Part shown: positions 8,007-14,704 of the stretch, piece after piece
Position numbering within the stretch: position 1 is the first letter of the stretch
Layout of the letters: the number at the start of each line of letters is the position of its first letter
NCBI RefSeq assembly: GCF_048007035.1
Contig: NZ_CP180355.1
Span: forward strand, 5,580,001 to 5,644,000
Direction of reading: 5' to 3'
DNA: 64,000 nt
From: Imperialibacter sp963977595
GTDB lineage: Bacteria > Bacteroidota > Bacteroidia > Cytophagales > Cyclobacteriaceae
Position numbers and translations under genes: made by a program
The notes under the pieces: model-generated
The model's input: the letters and a program-made list of their open reading frames with translations, nothing else
The model's database searches: none
Told to the model about the DNA's origin: nothing

Positions 8007-8942
8007 ATGAAAAGAAAAAAAATTCCTCCTGTAGCGGAAGCGGAAGTGATGTTTAAGTCTGCATTACAATGCTGTATTTGTCAAGAAAAGGGCGATCATA
8101 TTCATCATCTAGATGGTGACCCAAGCAACAATACCGTCGACAATCTTGTGTTGTTATGTTTTAGACATCATGATGAAGCTACAGTTATTGGGAGTTTGAG
8201 GAAGAAGTTGTCACATCTGACAATTCTGAACTATCGAAAACATCATTATCAAGTCGTTGAATCTTCCAGAGAAAGACAACTTGGAAAGTTTGATAGCTCC
8301 CTCGAGACACTAACAGAGGAAAGGCTTTTATTTATTTCGAAAAATGCGGTCATCATAATTGAGCTAGAAAAGATTAAAGAAGAATACTTTGGTGCCAATT
8401 GGGATGAAAGAAATAACATACTTGAACGACTTAATAAGTTCGCTAATCATTCTAATCCCAGATTAGCTTTGGATATTTTTGAGTTCCTTTCACTTATTGC
8501 TGGGCAAACCCAAAGTGGGATGACTTATAGTTTGGCTACATCTGTTTTTGGTATAGTCTTAAATTTTTTCCCACCTTTTTACGATGAAGAGAAGAGACCA
8601 CAGGCAGTCGAACTTGCTAAAATGTGTATTCATCTAGGTTACAACATTGCTTATGACTCGTTCATTCATTTGCGGAATATTGCAATAGCAATGTGGGGCC
8701 TGACTATCATCAAATATATCTACCGTTCCGCAAAAGAATACACTCTTACAGAGTTGGTGGAGGAAGTAAATCGGTCATATAATGAATTAGAGTCAATCCT
8801 AAAACGATCGGAAGAGAAGGGGTTGGAGGATGCACAAGAAATGATGAAAATATTTCGTGCAGACCTCAATAATGCGCATTTGGCATTCCCTATGCTCACT
8901 CCTCATTTAATGAAACGATTAGAAATTGATAATATAAAGTAA
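8007..8942 (+). CDS. HNH endonuclease-domain protein with uncharacterised C-terminal region
   Basis: 311 residues. Residues 22-55 form an HNH zinc finger: CCIC (22-25), the His pair H33-H34, N46 in VDNLVLLC, and C51 with H54/H55. This is the Cys-flanked ββα-metal nuclease layout. The remaining ~250 residues are mostly helical and I recognise no domain; they contain a Trp-rich helical stretch (MWGLTIIKYIYRSAKE). In defence islands, such a short HNH effector fused to a long unknown part is typical of nucleases triggered by a sensor. Neighbours are nuclease-like genes on both sides, each with its own upstream gap rather than tight operon spacing. Confidence 0.75.
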   Translation: MKRKKIPPVAEAEVMFKSALQCCICQEKGDHIHHLDGDPSNNTVDNLVLLCFRHHDEATVIGSLRKKLSHLTILNYRKHHYQVVESSRERQLGKFDSSLETLTEERLLFISKNAVIIIELEKIKEEYFGANWDERNNILERLNKFANHSNPRLALDIFEFLSLIAGQTQSGMTYSLATSVFGIVLNFFPPFYDEEKRPQAVELAKMCIHLGYNIAYDSFIHLRNIAIAMWGLTIIKYIYRSAKEYTLTELVEEVNRSYNELESILKRSEEKGLEDAQEMMKIFRADLNNAHLAFPMLTPHLMKRLEIDNIK

Positions 8943-9220
8943 TATTCCAATGAATACTGCAAAATTTAAAATGTCCTGTGATGGCTCGAGCTTCCCCGAG
9001 CGACAACGCTCAATATTAACATTGAGTCTAGTATCTATGCAATACATCAATAAAATGGAAATATTTGGTCTGAAGCTGTCTGCTTAAAAAAGCGAGGTTA
9101 CGAGTAGCGGGCACAACTTGGTTTAAAGTTCAGTTTTTTAGATTTAGGTCCGAATCTGGGAACAGCGAAACATTTCTCAGACTGGTCGATTTTTATTTAG
9201 TTACCTTATCTTAATAGAAA

Positions 9221-9850
9221 ATGGCAGAATGTATCAGGTGCGGCGAGTATACAAAGTTTGATGGTGGGCTTTGCTATTCATGTTACAAGAATGAAGTAAA
9301 ATCGACCGATGTAACAATTAAGAGCAAAGAGGAAGAAGAAACATCAAAAAGGAAACCGAAAATCGAAGCCAAAGAGAACCCCTGGATTTCGGGAGTCATA
9401 AAAGGTCGCATTGCGGAGACAATCGTTGAAGAGCTTTTTCGTTCGCTTGGATTTCAGGTATTCAGCTATGGCATGGAAAACTCCATTCCAGGAATTAAAG
9501 ACCTTTTGAAAGGAGTTAGAGGGGACGTTTCTAAGAACATTAGACAAATGCCTGATTTTGTTGTCTTCAAAGACAATCAAGCACACTTTATTGAAGTAAA
9601 ATACAGATCGAGTGGTGAGTTGGCGATAAAGGATATTGACAAATACGGTGATTACCCCTTCGAAAACGCATTGTTTGTTCTTGTTACCAAGAAACATATC
9701 AAATGTATTTCTTACAAAGAGCTTAAGGAAGGAAAGGAAATCAGTCAAACCTGCCATAGCTATTTAGGTAATCGGAAAGAGTTTGACACAGATAAAAATT
9801 TGATCATTGAGTATTGTAAATATGCTGTGAAGTTTTTTGAGAACGTGTGA
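9221..9850 (+). CDS. Zinc-ribbon plus PD-(D/E)XK nuclease-like protein
   Basis: 209 residues. Residues 4-21 are a small zinc ribbon (C4-x2-C7 and C18-x2-C21). A charged linker rich in Lys/Glu (28-52) leads to a restriction-endonuclease-like core: helix with E66 (GRIAETIVEELFRSLGFQV), P111-D112 (MPDFVVF) and E125-V-K127 (HFIEVKYR), the full PD-x(n)-E-x-K catalytic set. This predicts a metal-dependent DNA nuclease, with the ribbon as a nucleic-acid or protein contact. No helicase or methylase partner is adjacent. A repeated intergenic element follows it at 9948-10012. Confidence 0.75.
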   Translation: MAECIRCGEYTKFDGGLCYSCYKNEVKSTDVTIKSKEEEETSKRKPKIEAKENPWISGVIKGRIAETIVEELFRSLGFQVFSYGMENSIPGIKDLLKGVRGDVSKNIRQMPDFVVFKDNQAHFIEVKYRSSGELAIKDIDKYGDYPFENALFVLVTKKHIKCISYKELKEGKEISQTCHSYLGNRKEFDTDKNLIIEYCKYAVKFFENV

Positions 9851-9947
9851 ATGAAAGGTGTCAAGCCAGAATTGCATATCGTCGGTCTCTTTACCTCCGG
9901 TAGTCCAAGCCTCAAAGCTCGAAATTAGCACCGAACGCTGGTGCAAG

Positions 9948-10012
9948 CTCGTACCTTTTGATACATCAACACCTACAGCGGTTGCCTAATGTTTGAATAG
10001 CATTCAGTCCGA
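9948..10012. repeat. Intergenic repeat of the accessory island, copy B
   Basis: This is the counterpart of 7869-7931: CTCGTACCTTTTGATA, then GTTGCCT, the exact 13-mer AATGTTTGAATAG (9988-10000) and TTCAGTCCGA. It lies at the right edge of the AT-rich island, just before the DinB gene. The upstream neighbourhood also holds GCTCG-containing inverted repeats (about 9916-10030). Confidence 0.5.
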
Positions 10013-10068
10013 GCCACATGCTCGAACTAGCAAGGGAAGTGGAGGGGCGTTAATATTCACTGTAAACT

Positions 10069-10605
10069 ATGGAAGACAAGTATAGAGCAGTTTTGTGGAA
10101 AAATTTTGCGGCATCTATTGATATGCTAAAAAATGTTATTGAACTGTGTCCCGATACTTTGTGGGAGAAGAAGGACAAATTCTTTTACATGGCCTATCAC
10201 ACAGTCATATTTCTTGATTATTACCTGTCTTATCCGGTGACAGCTTTTGAACCAAAGCTGCCATTTACCATTGTGCCTGAAAGTGAGCTTCCGCCAGCAG
10301 TCGTAGATGACGTAATGCCAAACAGGAATTATAGTCGGGAGGAAATGATGGCATATATCGATTTGGCAAGAAAGAAATGTGAAACGTTCATTGGGCCTGA
10401 TGCCAGTCAGGATTTGATGGTACAATGGATAAAAAAGTCAGAGATCGGACTGCATGGGCTGTGCCCTTCAGTGGTAGAGCACTACACGTTGCTTGAGATG
10501 CTGTTTTACAATTTCAGGCATGTGCAGCACCATGTGGCACAGTTGAATTATATCCTAAGAGGCCAGGCCAATTTGGCCGCTGAGTGGATTTCACAAGCCG
10601 AATGA
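10069..10605 (+). CDS. DinB family protein
   Basis: 178 residues forming the DinB/YfiT-like four-helix-bundle pattern. A His in MAYHTVIFLDYYL and the HVQHHVAQLNYILRG motif near the C-terminus supply the usual three-His metal site. The family includes metal-dependent thiol (bacillithiol-type) transferases and many of unknown substrate. The stop lies 31 bp before the AraC gene on the same strand, so the two are probably co-transcribed. Confidence 0.8.
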   Translation: MEDKYRAVLWKNFAASIDMLKNVIELCPDTLWEKKDKFFYMAYHTVIFLDYYLSYPVTAFEPKLPFTIVPESELPPAVVDDVMPNRNYSREEMMAYIDLARKKCETFIGPDASQDLMVQWIKKSEIGLHGLCPSVVEHYTLLEMLFYNFRHVQHHVAQLNYILRGQANLAAEWISQAE

Positions 10606-10636
10606 TTGGATGTAAATTGAGGGAAATTAGCTGCCA

Positions 10637-11452
10637 ATGAATTATCAGACATTTCAGCCGCATCCGGATTTAGCCTCTCTTATCAGCTGCTATTGGACAT
10701 TGGAAGTGCCTGCAGCAGCTGAGGCACAAAAGCAACGGATTGTGCCCGACGGTTGTATTGAAATGGCTTTTATTCTCGGCGATGACATAAAGAGGTACAC
10801 CACCGGCGGTGATTTTATCCTGCAGCCCCGTGCCATGGTGCTTGGCCAAACCATTGAGCCTTTCTATATAGAACCAACAGGGCACGTCGATACATTTGCT
10901 GTTCGCTTTTATCCTTATGGTTTTTCCAACTTCATCACCACGCCCATTAAGGCCCTTGCCAACAAAGAAACGCCGATAGCCTCATTGTTTGGAGAAACGA
11001 CAGCGAAAGAGCTGGCTAAAAAAATAGCAGAGGCAGCTGACAGCGCTGAACGAATAGCCATCGTAGAAAGCTTTCTCGTTGATAAGTTAAACAACAAAGC
11101 CACTATTGACAGTATTGTTAAAACCACCATTGATGCGCTTTTGTCGACAAAGGGAAGTGTGGCGATCAACACCATTCTTAAGGCAGATCTGTCAAAAAGA
11201 AGACAGCTCGAAAGGAAGTTTTTGAAGCAGATTGGTATTAGCCCAAAGCAGTTGGGCAAAGTAATCAGGCTGCAAACCGCTTTGAAAATGCTCCTCAGCG
11301 AAGAGGCTGAAAACCTGACCAGGATCGCTTATGAAAGCGAATACTACGACCAGGCGCATTTTATCAAAGACTTCAAGGAGTTTACAGGAACCAACCCAAA
11401 GGAGTTTTTAGGGGACGAAAGCATGGCTCTTTCTTCGCTGTTCTACAAATAG
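10637..11452 (+). CDS. AraC family transcriptional regulator (DUF6597-type N-terminus)
   Basis: 271 residues. The N-terminal ~130 residues follow the DUF6597 pattern (HPDLASLISCYWTLEVP, RIVPDGCIEMAFILGD, FAVRFYPYGFSNFI). The C-terminus is an AraC double helix-turn-helix (SKRRQLERKFLKQIGISPKQ, then LTRIAYESEYYDQAHFIKDFKEFTGTNPKEF). It follows the DinB gene by 31 bp and precedes the VOC lipoprotein gene, so it may regulate one or both. Confidence 0.87.
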   Translation: MNYQTFQPHPDLASLISCYWTLEVPAAAEAQKQRIVPDGCIEMAFILGDDIKRYTTGGDFILQPRAMVLGQTIEPFYIEPTGHVDTFAVRFYPYGFSNFITTPIKALANKETPIASLFGETTAKELAKKIAEAADSAERIAIVESFLVDKLNNKATIDSIVKTTIDALLSTKGSVAINTILKADLSKRRQLERKFLKQIGISPKQLGKVIRLQTALKMLLSEEAENLTRIAYESEYYDQAHFIKDFKEFTGTNPKEFLGDESMALSSLFYK

Positions 11453-11533
11453 ACGGGAGGAGTGTCGCATTTTTACAATTTTAACCCTCGCAGGCGATCC
11501 AACTTTGCTCTGTCAACTTTAAACAGAGCAAAA

Positions 11534-12031
11534 ATGAAAAGAGCCCTACTGCACTTTACTACCGCAATGCTTGCCATCAGTTTAGCGGGCTGCAACAATC
11601 AACCTACATCTGATCCACAAACACAAAGGGTCGATTCAACCGTCAAACAAACCACAAATGATATGAAAAGCTTTGTCTCCATTTTTGAAATTCCAGCAAC
11701 AGATCTTTCACGGGCTGTCGATTTTTATCAGGCAATTTTTAGTATTGAAATTGAGAAAATGGACATGCCGGGCATGCAAATGGGTATATGGCCGTACGAA
11801 GGACAAATGGTTGTGGGAGTTATCGTTCAGGGCGAAGGGTTCCAGCCTTCGGCTGATGGAGTAACCATCTACCTGAATGGTGGAGACGACCTTCAAATTG
11901 TTTTGGACAAGGTGGAAAAGCATGGAGGTAAAGTGATGGTTGGAAAAACACCGCATGCCGATGAAAGCGGATACTTCGCCATGTTTCTTGATTCTGAAGG
12001 AAACAGGCTGGGCTTGCATTCTCCGAACTGA
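11534..12031 (+). CDS. VOC (glyoxalase-like) domain lipoprotein
   Basis: 165 residues from the ATG at 11534 (MKRALLHFTTAMLAISLAGC); the longer frame from 11462 would bury the signal peptide. A hydrophobic leader ends in the lipobox LAGC, so Cys20 is probably lipidated. A low-complexity Gln/Thr/Ser linker (21-43) leads to a VOC domain: FEIPATDLSRAVDFYQAIF, then MQMGIWPYEGQMVVGVI and FAMFLDSEGNRLGLHSPN. The fold serves glyoxalases, dioxygenases and binding proteins. A membrane-anchored VOC protein outside the cytoplasm is uncommon; most are cytosolic. Confidence 0.8.
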   Translation: MKRALLHFTTAMLAISLAGCNNQPTSDPQTQRVDSTVKQTTNDMKSFVSIFEIPATDLSRAVDFYQAIFSIEIEKMDMPGMQMGIWPYEGQMVVGVIVQGEGFQPSADGVTIYLNGGDDLQIVLDKVEKHGGKVMVGKTPHADESGYFAMFLDSEGNRLGLHSPN

Positions 12032-12110
12032 TCGTGAAGAAAAGAACCAGAACTGATGTTTTTTACCATTTGATAAATGCCTCAATATTGCGTTTGTGTA
12101 GCTTGCGGCT

Positions 12111-12677
12111 ATGAAAGAGTTGATAGCGTATATTTTGCAGTTTGGCACGCTTAACAAGCAACAAATAGACTTTGTTGAGAAAAAGGCGACTGCCATAGCA
12201 CTTCATAAGGATGAGTACTTTTCGGAAGCAGGGAAAGTCCCGAAGCAGGTCGGCTTTGTGGTGGAAGGGGTGATTCGTGGCTGCTATTACAACAACAAGG
12301 GAGAGGAAATCACACGCTGCTTTATCAGCGAAAACAATCTGGCGGTTGACTATGTCAATTTTGAGGCTAATACAACCTCTTCTGAGTATTTACAGGCCAG
12401 CACCGACTGCCGGCTCATGGTGTTTTCAAAGCAAAATTGGGAGGAGCTTTCTCAAACCATCGTGGGCTGGGATAGCATTCAAAGCAAGATGGTGCAGAAG
12501 TGCCTTTACCAAAAATCCAGAAAAAGCCCGGTCATTTCGCAAGACGCCACCACACGGTACCTGGAGTTCATGGAAAACTACCCATCGTTGATCAACCGCA
12601 TTCCCCTGGTTCATATTGCGTCTTACCTGGGCGTTACACAGCAATCGCTGAGCAGAATAAGAAAAAGTATTCGCTGA
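12111..12677 (+). CDS. Crp/Fnr family regulator
   Basis: 188 residues: a cNMP-binding beta-roll (KDEYFSEAGKVPKQVGFVVEG, then GEEITRCFISENN) and a C-terminal winged-helix (IPLVHIASYLGVTQQSLSRIRKSI). This is the Bacteroidota Crp type that usually controls neighbouring oxidoreductases. The SDR gene begins 78 bp downstream on the same strand and is the likely target (inference). Confidence 0.87.
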   Translation: MKELIAYILQFGTLNKQQIDFVEKKATAIALHKDEYFSEAGKVPKQVGFVVEGVIRGCYYNNKGEEITRCFISENNLAVDYVNFEANTTSSEYLQASTDCRLMVFSKQNWEELSQTIVGWDSIQSKMVQKCLYQKSRKSPVISQDATTRYLEFMENYPSLINRIPLVHIASYLGVTQQSLSRIRKSIR

Positions 12678-12755
12678 GTCGCTTTTTACCAAATGGTAAA
12701 CGGCTTCATTTTTATACGATGCTCTTTTGCTTCGTCAATTTAAAACATCGTAAAA

Positions 12756-13493
12756 ATGAAGTCAGCATTAATTACAGGAGCCAACAAGGGCATAGGCTTT
12801 GAAACAGCGAAGCAATTATCACAAAATGGTTTTCACGTTTTTCTCGGGAGCCGTGATTTGAGAAACGGACTTGAAGCGGTTGAAAAACTAAAAACCGAAG
12901 GGCTCACCAATGTAGAAGCCGTGCAGCTGGATGTAACAGACGAAAGCTCTGTGAAGACTGCCCGTGAAGAAATCGGAAAAAGAATAGGTGCACTGGACGT
13001 GCTTGTGAATAACGCAGGTATTAACGGAGGCATGCCGTATACAGCACTTGAGGCAAGCGCAGACCAAATGATGGCGGCATTTGATACCAATGTGTTTGGT
13101 GTGGCAAGGGTTACGCAGGCCTTTATCGACCTGTTGCGCAAGTCGGCTGCGCCACGAATTGTCAATGTGAGTACCAGTGTGGGGTCACTTTCGTTGCAGA
13201 GCAATCCAACCTGGCCAGCCTATGACTATGCAAAATATGCTGTGTATGGTGCATCAAAGGCAGCCATGAACATGTACACTGTTCATTTGGCTTACGAATT
13301 GCGTGACACGGCCTTCAAAGTAAATGCAGTTTGCCCTGGTTACACAAAAACCGATTTTACTAACCATGCGGGCGGCGAAGTGGAAGTAGCCGGGCAGCGC
13401 ATTGTCAAATACGCATTGCTTGACCAAAACGGCCCGACAGGCAAATTCTTTAGCGAGGAAACCAACCCAGAAACGGGGGAGATTCCGTGGTAG
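12756..13493 (+). CDS. Short-chain dehydrogenase/reductase (SDR family)
   Basis: 245 residues. The nucleotide-binding motif TGANKGIGFETAKQL (G-x3-G-x-G), the NNAG stabilising motif (VLVNNAGING), Ser in IVNVSTSVGSLS and the Y-x3-K catalytic pair in YGASKAAMN form a complete classical SDR set. The motif spacing matches carbonyl-reductase-like SDRs that use NADP(H). It sits immediately after the Crp-type regulator gene and is convergent with the OmpA-like gene. Confidence 0.9.
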   Translation: MKSALITGANKGIGFETAKQLSQNGFHVFLGSRDLRNGLEAVEKLKTEGLTNVEAVQLDVTDESSVKTAREEIGKRIGALDVLVNNAGINGGMPYTALEASADQMMAAFDTNVFGVARVTQAFIDLLRKSAAPRIVNVSTSVGSLSLQSNPTWPAYDYAKYAVYGASKAAMNMYTVHLAYELRDTAFKVNAVCPGYTKTDFTNHAGGEVEVAGQRIVKYALLDQNGPTGKFFSEETNPETGEIPW

Positions 13494-13515
13494 TGGCGGC
13501 CGTGGGGCTGTCGTT

Positions 13516-13576
13516 CCGGCGTCGGGTTCCACGCCGGCTCGCTCGTTCCTTCGGTTAGGCCTGCACTTCGTGCGGG
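13516..13576. repeat. Two small GC-rich hairpins between convergent genes
   Basis: CCGGCGT (13516-13522) pairs with ACGCCGG (13531-13537), and CCTGCAC (13560-13566) pairs with GTGCGGG (13570-13576, one wobble). They sit between the SDR stop (13493) and the OmpA-like stop (13626) on opposite strands. They may be REP-type dispersed repeats acting as bidirectional terminators; no T-run follows. Confidence 0.45.
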
Positions 13577-13625
13577 AGGCAAGTATGATGTTGACCTGGA
13601 GAGGTGGGATGGATTTCGAGACCCT

Positions 13626-14054
13626 CTAAAAAACAATCGGCCAGAAAATGATATCCACCCGGCGGTTGAGCAGCTTACCTTCCCATTTTTTGTTGTCGAA
13701 GTAGGGGTTTTCCTGCCCGAAAGCTTTGATGGAGATGTTTTCGAGCGGAATGTCCATGATGATGAGTTTTTGCAGGGCGGCCTGGCTGCGCATTTCCGAG
13801 AGCCATTTGTTGTAGAGCTGTCCCCCAATATTGTCGGTATGGCTGTAGATGCTGATCTGGTAGAGCTCAATATTGGGAATGGTGTCGAGCAGTTGAAACA
13901 GTTCCTGGGTTTGTTCTTCGTCCACGTAGTAGCTGCCGCCGCCAAAGAAGATGCTTTTCTGGATCAGGCCTGTGGGCGGCTTGGGCGCAGGCGTGTCCTG
14001 GGCTGAGGCAGCCAAACCAAGGAAGAGGAAGCCGATGAGCAGAAAACAGCGCAT
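13626..14054 (-). CDS. Small secreted OmpA-like domain protein
   Basis: 142 residues from the ATG at 14052-14054. A signal peptide (MRCFLLIGFLFLGLAASAQD) is followed by a short Pro-rich stretch and an OmpA C-terminal (peptidoglycan-binding) domain: IYSHTDNIGGQLYNKWLSEM, and a closing LLNRRVDIIFW that matches the conserved NRRV(D/E)I. It lacks the beta-barrel part, so it is probably a periplasmic or lipoprotein-like peptidoglycan contact. It stands alone and is convergent with the SDR gene. Confidence 0.8.
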   Translation of the reverse strand: MRCFLLIGFLFLGLAASAQDTPAPKPPTGLIQKSIFFGGGSYYVDEEQTQELFQLLDTIPNIELYQISIYSHTDNIGGQLYNKWLSEMRSQAALQKLIIMDIPLENISIKAFGQENPYFDNKKWEGKLLNRRVDIIFWPIVF

Positions 14055-14173
14055 GTTGATAAAGATACGAGGAAAAGTGTTTTGTTGCTGCCATTTGCTG
14101 CGAGGTAATTCGATAAGGCAGGTTTGGGTAGCGACGGCTGCTAGCGAAGTGCAGCGCTGGTCAGCCTGCCTTT

Positions 14174-14190
14174 GCGGGTTAGAAACCCGC
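14174..14190. repeat. Short hairpin GCGGGTT-AGA-AACCCGC
   Basis: A perfect 7-bp stem with a 3-base loop lies in the 650-bp gap between the OmpA-like and M14 genes, in a setting (GCGGGTTAGAAACCCGCC) that recurs as a dispersed repeat in Bacteroidota genomes (recollection). I see no gene in 14055-14704. Confidence 0.45.
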
Positions 14191-14373
14191 CTTACAGCCG
14201 ACTGATTTACAGGCAATGGCTGTTATCGAAATGCAGGGCTGTTCCACAGGTTTGCTGCTAGTTTTATCTCAGGTTGGTAGCCCGATTGACAGCGGTTGGT
14301 GTATCGGGACTAAAACTCAAAAGGATATTTTCATTAATTGCCCCGGTTATTGGATGACCGTATCAAAAGTTGA

Positions 14374-14442
14374 TTGGTCATAAAAAAGCAAAAGGTCCAA
14401 GCGGGACGCATTGAACCAGTTTTGCTTTTTTATTTGACCAAA
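14374..14442. repeat. Long imperfect inverted repeat (69 bp)
   Basis: Arms at 14374-14393 (TTGGTCATAAAAAAGCAAAA) and 14420-14442 are complementary with small bulges, around a 26-base centre. The A-rich/T-rich arms would form a strong hairpin followed by little T-run. It is 263 bp ahead of the M14 peptidase gene; it may be a terminator, a small mobile-element remnant or an mRNA leader structure. Confidence 0.5.
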
Positions 14443-14704
14443 CCGTAATTATTTGACCTCACAGAAATATAGATTGATTCGAAAATTTCCGCAATGACAG
14501 CTAATGTGGTGTTAAGCGAGTTCGTACAACGAGTGCACCATATGCAGTCCCTTCACCAGCCCGCCCACAAAACAAATTACCGGCAAAATTCGCCATATCC
14601 TCCGCTGTTCCAATTCTCCCTCCATTCTTTGGATATGAAGGCGGCAGGCTCTTATTTCAGGCACCAGATAAACAGCAATTATTCGTTAACTACTTGATAA
14701 TCTT

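Noticed and set aside
7318..10068. Chromosomal integron cassette array
   Set aside because: Gene spacing and orientation are suggestive, but I found no convincing attC core pair and no integrase gene; only the 65-bp repeat pair is reported.
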